Part shown: positions 46,733 to 55,782 of the stretch, piece by piece
Layout of the letters: the number at the start of each line of letters is the position of its first letter
Position numbering within the stretch: position 1 is the first letter of the stretch
Notes under the pieces: model-generated
What the model was told of the DNA's origin: nothing
What the model saw: only the letters and a program-made list of their open reading frames with translations
Databases searched by the model: none
Source of the DNA: Sphingomonas piscis
GTDB taxonomy: Bacteria > Pseudomonadota > Alphaproteobacteria > Sphingomonadales > Sphingomonadaceae
Assembly (NCBI RefSeq): GCF_011300455.1
Contig: NZ_CP049869.1
Span: 1,488,001-1,552,000, forward strand
Length of the DNA stretch: 64,000 bases
Direction: 5' to 3'
Program-made: the position numbers and the translations under genes

Positions 46733-47128
46733 TCAGACGGAAGCGGGGACCTCCGCGACGGGCACCGGATTCAACAGGGCGTCGACCTGGGACACGAACT
46801 TTACCACGGAAATCGGTTTGGACACGTAGGATTGCGCCCCGGCTTCCCGTGCGCGCTCTTCGTCGCCGACTGCCGAATAAGCGGTGACCGCCATGACGGG
46901 CACCTCTCGAAGACCCTCGTCGCTCCTGACCATCCGGATCAGTTCCAGTCCGTTGACGTGGGGAAGCTGGATGTCGGTGATGATGAGGTCGGGCAGGAAT
47001 TCCCGGGCGAGGTCCAGTGCCTGTCGGCTGTCCGTCACTGCCTTGGGTTCATGTCCATGGGCGGCAAGCAGGTCGCAGAACAGCTTGATGTTCAGCGCAT
47101 TGTCTTCGACAATCAGGATCTTGGCCAA
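46733..47128 (-). CDS. divK: DivK-like single-domain response regulator
   Basis: A 131-residue receiver with no output domain. The acidic pocket is in KILIVEDNALN, the phospho-acceptor in LIITDIQLPHVNG near residue 52, Thr in VMAVTAYSA near 82, and the conserved Lys in YVSKPIS near 104. The ENALNIKLF and QLPHVNGLEL stretches match DivK, which controls DivJ/PleC signalling and the CtrA pathway in alphaproteobacteria. The divergent DUF3572 gene starts 39 bp away, a common neighbour. A short Ala/Val/Pro tail (VPVAEVPASV) extends beyond the usual end. Confidence 0.9.
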   Translation of the reverse strand: MAKILIVEDNALNIKLFCDLLAAHGHEPKAVTDSRQALDLAREFLPDLIITDIQLPHVNGLELIRMVRSDEGLREVPVMAVTAYSAVGDEERAREAGAQSYVSKPISVVKFVSQVDALLNPVPVAEVPASV

Positions 47129-47167
47129 TCCGCGTCCTCGATCTCACCTGTTCCGCGAGCCTAAGCG

Positions 47168-47434
47168 ATGCCGCTTGAATCACCAAATGACCCGACGACA
47201 CTTGCACTCGCCGCGCTCACGGCAACGTTGAAGGACGAACGCCGAGCGCAACGGTTCCTTGAGCTGACCGGAATTGGGACGGACGAGTTGCGCTCCGGCC
47301 TCGGCAATCCGCGGCTACTGGCGGCGGTCCTGTCCTTTCTGGAGGCGCATGAGCCCGATCTGGTCGCGGTTGCGGAGGAGGTCGGGGTGAAGCCGGAAGC
47401 GTTGGTCCGCGCGCGACAGGAGCTGGAGGCATGA
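47168..47434 (+). CDS. DUF3572 family protein
   Basis: An 88-residue helical protein with ALAALTATLKDERRAQRFLELTGI and a tail of AVLSFLEAHEPDLVAVAEEV. This is the DUF3572 family, of unknown function, found almost only in alphaproteobacteria and often beside divK. It overlaps the HAD gene by 4 bp, so it is probably translated with it. Confidence 0.88.
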   Translation: MPLESPNDPTTLALAALTATLKDERRAQRFLELTGIGTDELRSGLGNPRLLAAVLSFLEAHEPDLVAVAEEVGVKPEALVRARQELEA

Positions 47435-48048
47435 CGCGCCCGCTCCTGATCACCGATTGCGATGAAGTGCTGCTGCACATGGTTAGCCATTTCGCGGAAT
47501 GGCTGGACGAAGATCATGCGATCGACTTCGACCTGTCGAGGTCGGACTTTGCCGGGGCACTGAGCGACCGCGCCACCGGCGAGACGTTGACGACCGAGCG
47601 GGTGTGGCCTTTGCTCGACCTGTTCTTCCGCGAGGAAATGGGCCGGCAAACGGTGGTGCCGGGCGCGATCGATGCGCTGGAGCGGATCGGCGCGGTCGCA
47701 GATATCGTCATCCTCACCAACCTGATCGACGAGGCGCATCCATGGCGCGTGGAGCAACTCGCCGGTCACGGCATCGCGCACGAGGTGGTCTGCAACCAGG
47801 GCGGGAAAGGCCCGCCGGTGCGGGCGCTGGCGCGGCGTCATGACGCCGATGTGGTGGTGTTCGTTGACGATCTGCCGGTGCACCACAAATCAGTGGCCGA
47901 GCATGCGCCGGAGGTGTGGCGCCTGCACATGATCGCGGAGCCTAAGCTTGCGGTCACGACACCGCCGTCGCCGCATGCGCATGCGCGGATCGACGACTGG
48001 CCGAGCGCGTGTGAGTGGATCTTGAGCAAGTTTGAGGAAGTAAGATGA
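47431..48048 (+). CDS. HAD-superfamily hydrolase
   Basis: A 205-residue HAD phosphatase. Motif I is DCDEVLL near residue 9 (the nucleophile and acid/base Asp), motif II is ILTNL near 97, the Lys region is NQGGKGPPV near 124 and motif III is VVFVDDLPVHHKS near 142. The second Asp of motif III and HHKS are unusual details. The substrate cannot be predicted. It is coupled by 4-bp overlaps to DUF3572 upstream and to the SDR downstream, giving a three-gene operon. Confidence 0.87.
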   Translation: MTRPLLITDCDEVLLHMVSHFAEWLDEDHAIDFDLSRSDFAGALSDRATGETLTTERVWPLLDLFFREEMGRQTVVPGAIDALERIGAVADIVILTNLIDEAHPWRVEQLAGHGIAHEVVCNQGGKGPPVRALARRHDADVVVFVDDLPVHHKSVAEHAPEVWRLHMIAEPKLAVTTPPSPHAHARIDDWPSACEWILSKFEEVR

Positions 48049-48788
48049 GCAAGACCATCCTGATCACCGGGGTCACCGCCGGCATCGGCCTGGCCGCCGC
48101 GCGCCGCTTCGCAGGCGAGGGGTGGCGGGTGATCGGCACCGGGAGGCGCGGGGACCGGTTGCGGGCGCTCGCCGAAGAGCTTGGCGATGTTTTCTTGCCG
48201 CTGGAGATCGACATGCGCGATCTTGATGCTCTAGGCCAGCTTGGACAGCTGAAGGCGCCGTGGGGCGAGGTCGACCTGTTGCTCAACAATGCCGGCTTTG
48301 CGCCGCCGCAAAGTGCAATGCCCGAAGGCGACTGGGGCGTGATGGGATCGGCGATCGCGACCAACATCACCGGCCTGGTGGCATTGACCAAGGCGGTGCT
48401 GCCCAAGTTGATCGAGCGCCGCGGCCACGTGGTAAACCTGGCGTCAATCGCGGCGACCTACCCCTACAAGGGCGGGGCGGTGTATGGGGGGACCAAGGCC
48501 TTCGTCCGACAGTTCTCGCTCGACCTGCGTTGCGACCTGGAAGGCACCGGCGTTCGCGTGACGTCGATCGAACCGGGCATGGTCGAGACGGAGTTCACGG
48601 TCGTGCGCACCGGCAGCCAGGAGGCGTCGGACAAGCTTTATGCGAACATGAACCCGCTGACCGCCGAGGACATCGCCGAGCAGGTGTGGTGGGTGGCAAA
48701 CCTGCCGCCTCACGTGAACATCAATGCGCTTGAGATCATGCCGGTGAACCAGACCTGGGCTGGGTTTGCCGTTCATCGGGAGGGTTGA
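48045..48788 (+). CDS. SDR family oxidoreductase (YdfG-like)
   Basis: A 247-residue short-chain dehydrogenase. The nucleotide motif TGVTAGIG is near residue 8, NNAG near 83, the catalytic Ser in NLASIAATYPYKG and the YGGTK motif near 146. EPGMVETEF near 180 and the C-terminal NINALEIMPVNQ resemble the NADP-dependent 3-hydroxy acid dehydrogenase YdfG. It probably reduces or oxidises small hydroxy acids such as serine or malonate semialdehyde. It is the last gene of the DUF3572-HAD-SDR operon. Confidence 0.9.
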   Translation: MSKTILITGVTAGIGLAAARRFAGEGWRVIGTGRRGDRLRALAEELGDVFLPLEIDMRDLDALGQLGQLKAPWGEVDLLLNNAGFAPPQSAMPEGDWGVMGSAIATNITGLVALTKAVLPKLIERRGHVVNLASIAATYPYKGGAVYGGTKAFVRQFSLDLRCDLEGTGVRVTSIEPGMVETEFTVVRTGSQEASDKLYANMNPLTAEDIAEQVWWVANLPPHVNINALEIMPVNQTWAGFAVHREG

Positions 48789-48819
48789 TTCAAGGCTGCG
48801 CGAGTGCTTGGAGCCGCCG

Positions 48820-49281
48820 ATGAGCATCGATCAGCGCCTTGCCGAGCTTGGCATCACCCTTCCCCAACCCGCAGCTCCGGTCGCGGCCTACGTGCCCGCT
48901 GTGGAGCATGACGGAATGCTCCACATCTCCGGTCAGATCAGCTTTGCCGAGGACGGCAGCCTGATCAAAGGACGGCTTGGCGATGACGTTGACATCGAGG
49001 CGGGGATCGCAGCGGCGCGGCGGTGCGGAATTATGCTGCTGGCGCAGATCAAGCTGGCGCTGGGTTCGCTCGACCGGGTCGAGCGTGTGGTGAAACTGGC
49101 CGTGTTCGTGAACAGCACACCCGACTTCGTCGACCAGCCCAAGGTGGCGAACGGCGCGTCCGAGCTGATGCAGGACGTATTCGGCGACGCCGGCAAGCAC
49201 GCGCGCTCCGCGGTGGGTGTAGCGGTGCTTCCGCTTGGCGTCGCGGTCGAGGTGGATGCCGTGATTGCGGTGAAGCGCTGA
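48820..49281 (+). CDS. RidA family protein
   Basis: A 153-residue protein of the YjgF/YER057c/UK114 superfamily, the larger type resembling atypical RidA members (Rid6-like groups). It has MSIDQRLAELGITLPQP, then GMLHISGQISFAED and VVKLAVFVNSTPDFVDQPKVANGAS. The C-terminal RSAVGVAVLPLGVAVEVDAV contains the conserved L-P-x-VEVD segment. The Arg of active RidA in RxAV-type motifs is seen as HARSAVG. It likely hydrolyses reactive enamine/imine intermediates, but non-archetypal Rids lack proof. ATG 48820 follows GGAG. Confidence 0.88.
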   Translation: MSIDQRLAELGITLPQPAAPVAAYVPAVEHDGMLHISGQISFAEDGSLIKGRLGDDVDIEAGIAAARRCGIMLLAQIKLALGSLDRVERVVKLAVFVNSTPDFVDQPKVANGASELMQDVFGDAGKHARSAVGVAVLPLGVAVEVDAVIAVKR

Positions 49282-49314
49282 CGCCACTTCACTACGGAGC
49301 GCGTTGAGCCGACC

Positions 49315-50451
49315 ATGGCCGACCGCGACGCCGATATCATCGTTCGAGTGGACACGGGCGTCGGTGCGGTCGACGCCGCCGACTGGGATCGGCTTGCGGG
49401 CGGGGATCCCTTCCTGCGCCATTCCTTCCTGAGCGCGCTTGAGACGTCGGGCAGTGTCGGGGGGCAGAGCGGCTGGTCGCCGGCGCCTTTACTGGTCGAG
49501 CGCGATGGCCAGCTGATCGGGGCGGCGCCGGCCTATCTCAAGAGCCACAGCCAGGGCGAATATGTGTTTGACCATGGTTGGGCCGACGCTTGGGCCCGGG
49601 CGGGCGGGCGCTACTATCCCAAGCTTCAGATTGCGGTGCCGTTCACGCCGGTACCGGGTTCGCGGTTGCTGGGCGACGCGCCGCAGCAGCTCCTTGCCGG
49701 CGCCGAGGCGCTGACGGAGCAGAACGGGCTGTCATCGGCGCACATCACCTTTATCGACGAGGATGACGCCACCCAGGCAGCGTATCGCGAATGGCTGATC
49801 CGCCACGGCATCCAGTATCATTGGTTCAATCGCGGCTACGGCAGCTTTGACGATTTCCTGGGAGCGCTGAGCAGCCGCAAGCGCAAGGTCATTCGCAAGG
49901 AGCGGCGCGAGGCGGTGACGGGGCTCGAGGTCGTGACCCTGCGCGGTGCCGAGATCAGGCCGGAACATTGGGCGGCGATGTGGGCCTTCTACCAGGACAC
50001 CGGAAGCCGGAAGTGGGGCTCGCCCTACCTGACGCGGCGCTTCTTCGACCTGGCGGGCGCGGCGATGGGCGAGTCGGCGTTGCTGTTCCTGGCGCGTCGT
50101 GACGGCGAGCCGATCGCCGGTGCGCTCAACCTGATCGGTCCGGACGCGCTGTATGGGCGCTATTGGGGAACGCTTGCCGAACTGCCCTTCCTCCACTTCG
50201 AGCTCAGTTATTACCGCGCCATCGAATGGGCGATCGCAAACGGGCTGAAGACGGTGCAGGCCGGCGCGCAGGGCGAGCATAAAGTAGCGCGCGGCTATGA
50301 GCCGGTGATCACGCGATCGGCGCACTTCATCCCGAACCCGAGCTTTCGCGCGGCGGTGGCGGACTTCATCGAGCGGGAGAAGGAGGGGGTGGCGCAGGAG
50401 AGGGAGTGGATCGGGCAGAGCCTGCCCTACCGCTCCTCCGACTCCGAGTAG
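49315..50451 (+). CDS. GNAT-type acyltransferase, DUF482/COG3146 family
   Basis: A 378-residue protein with the diagnostic N-terminus WDRLAGGDPFLRHSFLSALETSGSVG and the motif LSSRKRKVIRKERREAVTGL near 185. YWGTLAELPFLHFELSYYRAIEWAI near 280 and GAQGEHKVARGYEP near 315 are family hallmarks. It is distantly related to FemAB peptidyltransferases, so a role in aminoacyl transfer to peptidoglycan or proteins is likely but unproven. The 3' end overlaps the isoaspartyl peptidase gene on the opposite strand by 25 bp. Confidence 0.88.
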   Translation: MADRDADIIVRVDTGVGAVDAADWDRLAGGDPFLRHSFLSALETSGSVGGQSGWSPAPLLVERDGQLIGAAPAYLKSHSQGEYVFDHGWADAWARAGGRYYPKLQIAVPFTPVPGSRLLGDAPQQLLAGAEALTEQNGLSSAHITFIDEDDATQAAYREWLIRHGIQYHWFNRGYGSFDDFLGALSSRKRKVIRKERREAVTGLEVVTLRGAEIRPEHWAAMWAFYQDTGSRKWGSPYLTRRFFDLAGAAMGESALLFLARRDGEPIAGALNLIGPDALYGRYWGTLAELPFLHFELSYYRAIEWAIANGLKTVQAGAQGEHKVARGYEPVITRSAHFIPNPSFRAAVADFIEREKEGVAQEREWIGQSLPYRSSDSE

Positions 50452-51413
50452 AGCGCCACTTTACGCCCAGTGGCGTCAGCCATCCCCCGGTACATGCCCT
50501 TCGTGTTGAAGGAGAAGACGCGCTCTCCCTTGGGTGTGACCACGATCACCCCGCCATCGCCGCCGAGGGATTTCACCTCGGCAAGCACAGCGTCGGCCGC
50601 CGTCTGCGCATCTTCGCCCTTGTGGCGGATACGGGCGCAAATCTCATGTGCGACGCCAGCGCGGATGAAATACTCGCCCCAGCCTGTGGCCGACACGGCG
50701 CAGGCACGGTCGTCGGCATAAGTGCCGGCGCCGATCACCGGACTGTCGCCGACGCGGCCCCATTTCTTGCCCATCATCCCGCCCGTCGAGGTTCCCGCAG
50801 CGACATGTCCGTGGCTGTCGAGCGCGACGGCGCCCACCGTGCCATATTTATACTCGACCGTCAGCGCGCTGAGCCTCTTTGCCTTCATCTCTTCCAGCTG
50901 CTTCTTGCGTTCGGGCAGGATGAAATAATCTTGTTCGGCCTGTTCCAGCCCCTGTTCGCGGGAGAAGCGGTCGGCGCCGGCGGCCGCGAGCATCACGTGC
51001 GGGCTCTTCTCCATCACCGCGCGAGCAAGGCGAATCGGATTCTTGGTCCCCGTCACGCCCGCGACCGCACCCGCGGCGCGTGTGCTGCCGTCCATGATCG
51101 ACGCATCGAGCTCCGCCCGGCCGTCGTCCGTGATCACCGCGCCCTTGCCAGCGTTGAAATTGGGATCGTCCTCAAGCACGCGGATGGCCGCTTCGATCGC
51201 ATCCAGCGCCTTGCCGCCGGACGACAGCACTTGCTCCCCCGCGGCGAGCGCCCGGTCGAGACCGGCGCGGACTGCGGCCTCCTTCTCCGGCTTGTGCCTG
51301 GCCCGCTCGATGGCGCCGGCGCCGCCATGGACCACAAGCTTCCATTCGCTCGGCGCGGCATTCGCCTGACTGCTCATCAAGAAGGCTCCAACCAATAACC
51401 ATGACGTTCGCAT
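50427..51413 (-). CDS. Isoaspartyl peptidase/L-asparaginase (Ntn-hydrolase)
   Basis: A 328-residue plant-type asparaginase with a signal peptide (MRTSWLLVGAFLMSSQANA), so it is periplasmic. VVHGGAGAIERA near residue 30 and the self-cleaving Thr in YGTVGAVALDSHGHVAAGTSTGG, seen at about residue 192, define the autoproteolytic site. GAGTYADDRACAVSATGWGEYF near 226 follows in the beta subunit. It cleaves isoaspartyl dipeptides and asparagine after self-processing. It is divergent from the SPFH gene, with a promoter in the 98-bp gap. Confidence 0.93.
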   Translation of the reverse strand: MRTSWLLVGAFLMSSQANAAPSEWKLVVHGGAGAIERARHKPEKEAAVRAGLDRALAAGEQVLSSGGKALDAIEAAIRVLEDDPNFNAGKGAVITDDGRAELDASIMDGSTRAAGAVAGVTGTKNPIRLARAVMEKSPHVMLAAAGADRFSREQGLEQAEQDYFILPERKKQLEEMKAKRLSALTVEYKYGTVGAVALDSHGHVAAGTSTGGMMGKKWGRVGDSPVIGAGTYADDRACAVSATGWGEYFIRAGVAHEICARIRHKGEDAQTAADAVLAEVKSLGGDGGVIVVTPKGERVFSFNTKGMYRGMADATGRKVALYSESEER

Positions 51414-51456
51414 AAGCGTCCTCCGCCCAACGCTCTAGCAGATCGTCCGGACATTC

Positions 51457-51485
51457 TTGACCTCCCTCTGAGTCGATATTAAAAT
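51457..51485 (+). promoter_or_regulatory. Sigma-70-type promoter for the SPFH gene
   Basis: TTGACC at 51457-51462 and TAAAAT at 51480-51485 are separated by 17 bp, close to the sigma-70 consensus. The region is AT-rich (including ATGATATCA) and lies 26 bp upstream of the SPFH start, giving a short leader with GGGAGAGA as ribosome-binding site. Confidence 0.65.
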
Positions 51486-51511
51486 GATATCACTTAAACA
51501 GGGAGAGAGAC

Positions 51512-52414
51512 GTGAACGCACCTCATGTGATTGGGCTGAACCCCAGCCGCGAACGGCCGGCAAGCACGTTCAGCGGGTATGTCATGTTGATTCTTCTGCT
51601 TGGCACAGCTGGCCTCGCGGCCTTCGGCTTCTCGCAATTGGTCCAGGACCAGGCAGGTCCGGTCGCTTTTCTGGCTCTAGGAACCGGTGCGGTCCTTTCC
51701 ATCCTGATCCTGTGCGGCTTCTACATGCTCCAGCCGAACCAGGCGGCGGCGATTACCTTATTCGGCGATTATCGGGGCAGCGACCGGGTCACGGGGCTGC
51801 GCTGGACCTGGCCGTGGATGATGCGGAAGAAGGTGTCCGTCCGCGCCAACAACTTCATCTCGGACCGAATCAAGGTCAACGATCTGCGCGGCAACCCGAT
51901 TGAAATGGCGGCGCAGATCGTCTGGCGGGTGGTCGACACGGCGCAGGCGTTGTTCGATGTCGACGATTACCGTGCTTTCGTGAATGTGCAGGTGGAGGCG
52001 GCGATCCGCACCATCGGATCGCGCTATCCCTATGACGATTTCGAGCATCAGGAGGTGACCCTGCGCGGCAATCACGATCAGGTCGGAAGCGAGCTTCGGG
52101 CCGAATTGATCGAGCGGCTGGCCGTTGCCGGCATCACGGTCGACGAATGCGGCTTCACCCACCTCGCTTACGCGCAGGAGATTGCCGGCGCGATGCTTCG
52201 CAGGCAGCAGGCGCAGGCAGTTGTCGCCGCGCGCCAGACCTTGGTCGAAGGCGCGGTTGGGATGGTCGAAATGGCGCTGGACCAATTGTCCGCCAAGAAC
52301 GTGGTCGAACTGGACGACGAGCGCCGAGCGGCGATGGTCTCCAACCTGATGGTGGTGCTGTGCGGTGAGCGCGACACCCAGCCCGTGGTCAACACCGGCA
52401 CGCTTTATCAGTAA
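51512..52414 (+). CDS. SPFH/Band 7 domain membrane protein
   Basis: A 300-residue protein. Two hydrophobic helices (about 22-42 and 48-70) anchor it, followed by the SPFH domain (about 75-240) with [38 protein letters not shown] and [15 protein letters not shown] helical segment (about 220-260) rich in Ala and Gln is likely coiled coil for oligomerisation. SPFH proteins build membrane microdomains or act with proteases. GTG 51512 has GGGAGAGA upstream. The stop overlaps the start of the ribbon-helix-helix gene by 1 bp. Confidence 0.9.
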   Translation: MNAPHVIGLNPSRERPASTFSGYVMLILLLGTAGLAAFGFSQLVQDQAGPVAFLALGTGAVLSILILCGFYMLQPNQAAAITLFGDYRGSDRVTGLRWTWPWMMRKKVSVRANNFISDRIKVNDLRGNPIEMAAQIVWRVVDTAQALFDVDDYRAFVNVQVEAAIRTIGSRYPYDDFEHQEVTLRGNHDQVGSELRAELIERLAVAGITVDECGFTHLAYAQEIAGAMLRRQQAQAVVAARQTLVEGAVGMVEMALDQLSAKNVVELDDERRAAMVSNLMVVLCGERDTQPVVNTGTLYQ

Positions 52415-52608
52415 TGCCGGATCGCAAGGCCTTTCCGCTGCGCGTCGACCCCGCCTTGTGGGCGGCGGTCGAACGCGCGGCGGCCTGCGACCTCCGAAGC
52501 GTCAATGCTGAGGTGGAATGCCTGCTTCGTGAGGCTTTGAAGTCGCGCGGGATCAAACTTGAGCCTCCCCAGGCGGTTAAGCGGGGTCGCCCGCCGAAAG
52601 TCGACTAA
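52414..52608 (+). CDS. Arc-like ribbon-helix-helix protein with AT-hook-like tail
   Basis: A 64-residue protein. AFPLRVDPALWAAVERAAACDLRSVNAEVECLLREAL is a ribbon-helix-helix of the Arc/HicB-like type (strand FPLRV, helix WAAVERAAA, turn RSVNAE). The tail (KRGRPPK) resembles an AT-hook core. The TAATG overlap with the SPFH gene indicates translational coupling. It may regulate the SPFH gene or bind DNA near the membrane. No toxin gene is beside it, so a toxin-antitoxin role is unlikely. Confidence 0.8.
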   Translation: MPDRKAFPLRVDPALWAAVERAAACDLRSVNAEVECLLREALKSRGIKLEPPQAVKRGRPPKVD

Positions 52609-52643
52609 AGCCTTGCTTTGATTGAGTCGGCGGGAGCGACTAT

Positions 52644-53780
52644 ATGGCGCCCATGTCCTCCATCCGTCCGTGGCGAACCATCGATCGCCGTCTTTCGCGC
52701 CAGATCATGGTCGGCAACGTGCCGGTCGGCGGCGACGCCCCGGTCACCGTCCAGACGATGACCAACACGCCGACGGCCGATGCCAATGCGACCATCAGCC
52801 AGATCCGGCGCTGCGAGGAAGCGGGCGCCGACATCATCCGCGTGTCCTGCCCCGACGTCGAGAGCACGACGGCGCTGCGCGAGATCGTTCGGGCGGCGAA
52901 CGTGCCGATCGTTGCCGACATCCACTTCCACTATAAGCGTGCACTGGAGGCGGCCGACGCAGGCGCCGCGTGCCTGCGGATCAATCCTGGCAACATCGGC
53001 TCGGCCGACCGGGTGCGCGAAGTGGTGACGGCCGCAAAGGCGAACGGCTGCGCGATTAGGATCGGGGTCAATGCCGGTAGCTTGGAGAAGGACCTGCTCG
53101 AGAAGTATGGCGAGCCTTGTCCCGAAGCGCTGGTGGAAAGCGCGCTCGACCATATCCGCATTCTCGAGGACCACGACTTCCGCAACTACAAGGTCGCGGT
53201 GAAGGCGTCGGACGTGTTCCTTGCAGTCGCCGCCTATCAGGCGCTGGCCGAAGCGGTTGACTGTCCCCTGCACCTCGGCATCACCGAAGCGGGCGGGTTG
53301 CTCGGCGGCACGGTCAAGTCGTCCATCGGTATCGGCTCGCTCCTGTGGTTCGGCATCGGGGACACCATCCGCGTTTCTCTGTCGGCAGAGCCGGAAGAGG
53401 AAGTGCGGGTCGGGTTCGAAATCCTGAAGTCGCTGGGCATCCGCAACCGCGGGGTGCGAGTCGTGTCCTGCCCAAGCTGCGCGCGGCAAGGCTTCGACGT
53501 CATCCGCACGGTGGAGGCGCTGGAAAGCAGGCTTCAGCACATCCGCACGCCCATGTCGCTGTCGGTGCTCGGCTGTGTCGTCAATGGACCGGGCGAGGCG
53601 CGCGAGACGGACATCGGCATTACCGGCGGGGGAAATGGCAAGCATATGGTTTATCTGTCGGGCGTCACCGACCACCATGTGCAGGACGCCGACATGATCG
53701 ACCACATCGTCCGGCTGGTCGAGGCAAAGGCAGCGGAGATCGAGGCCGCCAACGCAAGTGCAGCGTCCGTCGCCGCCTGA
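52644..53780 (+). CDS. ispG: 4-hydroxy-3-methylbut-2-enyl-diphosphate synthase
   Basis: A 378-residue iron-sulfur enzyme, the penultimate step of the MEP isoprenoid pathway. The TIM-barrel part has [19 protein letters not shown] near residue 35, [12 protein letters not shown] near 92 and [12 protein letters not shown] near 188. The cluster Cys lie in [11 protein letters not shown] near 273 and [17 protein letters not shown] near 308. The start at 52644 has GGGAG 7 nt upstream. It follows the RHH gene by 35 bp. Confidence 0.95.
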   Translation: MAPMSSIRPWRTIDRRLSRQIMVGNVPVGGDAPVTVQTMTNTPTADANATISQIRRCEEAGADIIRVSCPDVESTTALREIVRAANVPIVADIHFHYKRALEAADAGAACLRINPGNIGSADRVREVVTAAKANGCAIRIGVNAGSLEKDLLEKYGEPCPEALVESALDHIRILEDHDFRNYKVAVKASDVFLAVAAYQALAEAVDCPLHLGITEAGGLLGGTVKSSIGIGSLLWFGIGDTIRVSLSAEPEEEVRVGFEILKSLGIRNRGVRVVSCPSCARQGFDVIRTVEALESRLQHIRTPMSLSVLGCVVNGPGEARETDIGITGGGNGKHMVYLSGVTDHHVQDADMIDHIVRLVEAKAAEIEAANASAASVAA

Positions 53781-53868
53781 CGCCGCTTTTAAATCAGACA
53801 AATTGCTGTAGCGTTCGCCTCCGTACCGAACCGGGGAACGGCGACGCTTGGAGTGTGAGACGGCGGAC

Positions 53869-55386
53869 ATGAGTGCGACGGATAACAAGCTGGCCGAGCC
53901 GCGCGCGCTGAAGCTTCACCCGGACGACGACGTGCTCGTGCTGTTGTCGCCGCTCGAGCAGGGCGACGAGGTCGACGGGGTCCGCGCCGCACAAGCCATT
54001 CCTCAAGGCCACAAGCTGGCAGTGAGAGACATCGCCGCCGGCGACAAGGTGCACAAGTTCGGTCAGGTCATCGGCACGGCAACGCGGCCGATCGCCCGGG
54101 GCGAACAGGTGCACGATCATAATCTGACGGTGGGAAGCTTTGAGCGGGTGGTCGACCGTGTGCCGCCGCCAAACGATCTGCCGTCAGCGACCGGCGCCAC
54201 CTTCAAGGGCTTCGTGCGCGCTGACGGCCGGGTGGGAACCCGCAATTTCATCGGCGTGCTGACCAGCGTTAACTGCTCGGCGACCGTCGCCCGGCGGATC
54301 GCCGACAGCTTTGCCGATCAAAGGTTCGGAAGCGTGGACGGGGTTGCCGCCTTCACCCATTCGAGCGGCTGCGGCATGTCGGGAACCGGCGAAGGCATCG
54401 ACACTCTGGAGCGAACGCTTGCGGGCTATGCCACGCACCCGAACTTTGGGGGCATCCTCCTGATCGGACTTGGCTGCGAGGTCGCCCAGATCGGGACCTT
54501 GCTCGATCGCTTCGGCCTGGCGCCCGGACCGCGCCTGCGTACCATGACCATCCAGGAAGCCGGCGGCACGGCAAAGGCGATCGATCGCGGCCGGCAGCTG
54601 GTTCGCGAGCTTATCGAGGAAGCTCAGGCCGATACCCGCGTGGATGTATCGGCATCGCACCTGACGCTTGGTCTGCAATGCGGCGGCTCCGACAGCTGGT
54701 CGGGGGTCACGGCGAACCCTGCCCTTGGCGTTGCGGCGGACCTGCTGATCGCCGATGGCGGGACGGCAATCCTGTCCGAAACCCCGGAAATCTCGGGTGC
54801 GGAAAATTTGCTCCTCCGCCGCGCCGTCTCGCAAGACGTAGCTGAAAAACTCCTGCAGCGGCTCGCCTGGTGGGACGATTACGCGGCGAAGAACGGCGCC
54901 CAACTCAACAACAATCCCTCACCCGGCAACAAGGCCGGCGGGCTGACGACCATCTACGAAAAATCGCTCGGCGCCATTGCCAAGGCGGGGCGGTCGCCGC
55001 TGGTCGACGTCGCGCTTTATGCCGAACGGGTTCGCGCCAAGGGATTGGTTTTTATGGACTCGCCGGGCTTTGACCCCTGCTCTGCGACCGGGCAGATCGC
55101 CTCGGGCGCCAACATCCTTGCGTTTACGACCGGCCGCGGCTCCGTGTTCGGCTCCAAGCCCACGCCCTGCATCAAGCTTGCCTCCAATGCGGCACTCGCC
55201 GCTAACATGGACGACGACATGGATGTGGATTGCTCGCCCATCCTCGACGGCGCGTCCATCGAGGAAGCGGGGCGTCAGATCTACGAGCGCCTGCTCGATC
55301 TCGCGTCGGGGCAGCAGAGCAAATCGGAGGCGCTGGGCTTTGGCGACAGCGAGTTCGTGCCGTGGAACATCGGGGCGTGGATGTGA
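53869..55386 (+). CDS. UxaA-family altronate/sugar-acid dehydratase
   Basis: A 505-residue enzyme with an N-terminal SAF domain (about 10-95; LAVRDIAAGDKVHKFGQVIG) and the C-terminal iron-dependent dehydratase domain (GYVRADGRVGTRNF-like FVRADGRVGTRNFIGVL near 115, THSSGCGMSG near 165, CGGSDSWSGVTANPALG near 267, GKPTPCIKLASN-like segment near 430). The family includes altronate, galactarate and, in the Campylobacter L-fucose locus, a probable fuconate dehydratase. ATG 53869 is chosen; 53848 would add seven residues. Its stop overlaps the mutarotase start by 4 bp (GTGA). With UxaC and a hexuronate-type reductase downstream, altronate is one candidate; the fucose-like neighbours support a deoxy-sugar acid. 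Confidence 0.85.
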   Translation: MSATDNKLAEPRALKLHPDDDVLVLLSPLEQGDEVDGVRAAQAIPQGHKLAVRDIAAGDKVHKFGQVIGTATRPIARGEQVHDHNLTVGSFERVVDRVPPPNDLPSATGATFKGFVRADGRVGTRNFIGVLTSVNCSATVARRIADSFADQRFGSVDGVAAFTHSSGCGMSGTGEGIDTLERTLAGYATHPNFGGILLIGLGCEVAQIGTLLDRFGLAPGPRLRTMTIQEAGGTAKAIDRGRQLVRELIEEAQADTRVDVSASHLTLGLQCGGSDSWSGVTANPALGVAADLLIADGGTAILSETPEISGAENLLLRRAVSQDVAEKLLQRLAWWDDYAAKNGAQLNNNPSPGNKAGGLTTIYEKSLGAIAKAGRSPLVDVALYAERVRAKGLVFMDSPGFDPCSATGQIASGANILAFTTGRGSVFGSKPTPCIKLASNAALAANMDDDMDVDCSPILDGASIEEAGRQIYERLLDLASGQQSKSEALGFGDSEFVPWNIGAWM

Positions 55387-55742
55387 GCGGGCGAAGGTTG
55401 TGCTTCGCCCTTGACCTCGACGAGGATCCTGATCTGATCGCGCAATATCGCCGCTGGCATCGAGCGGGCGGCGTTCCCGAGGGTGTCATTCGGGCAATCC
55501 GGCAGGCGGGGATCGACGCCATGGAGATTTGGCTGACCGGCAACCGGCTTTTCATGGTCATGGAAGTTGCGGAGGGGTTCGACCTGGCAGCCAAAACCCA
55601 AGCCGACGCCAGCGACCCGGACGTGCGTGCCTGGGAGGAACTGATGTGGCGCTTCCAGCGGCCGCTGCCCTGGGCCGAGCCCGGGGAGAAATGGGTGGCG
55701 GCGGAACGCATTTTCGATCTGGGCCAGCAGCCGGGCAAGTGA
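55383..55742 (+). CDS. L-rhamnose/L-fucose mutarotase family protein
   Basis: A 119-residue protein of the RhaM/DUF718 mutarotase family. RLCFALDLDEDPDLIAQYRRWHR near residue 5, AGIDAMEIWLTGNRLFMVME near 43 and MWRFQRPLPWAEPGEKWVAAERIFDL near 88 are the conserved blocks, including a likely catalytic His in RRWHR. It interconverts alpha and beta anomers of a deoxyhexose. GTG 55383 overlaps the dehydratase stop. It is followed by the FucP-type transporter, in the same family context as L-fucose loci. Confidence 0.88.
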   Translation: MSGRRLCFALDLDEDPDLIAQYRRWHRAGGVPEGVIRAIRQAGIDAMEIWLTGNRLFMVMEVAEGFDLAAKTQADASDPDVRAWEELMWRFQRPLPWAEPGEKWVAAERIFDLGQQPGK

Positions 55743-55782
55743 ACGATCGTGCCGGAAAGGTGCGGCGGAGAGGGGAAGAGGG

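Noticed and set aside
52414..52608. Antitoxin of a toxin-antitoxin system
   Set aside because: No small toxin gene is on either side; the neighbours are an SPFH protein and ispG.
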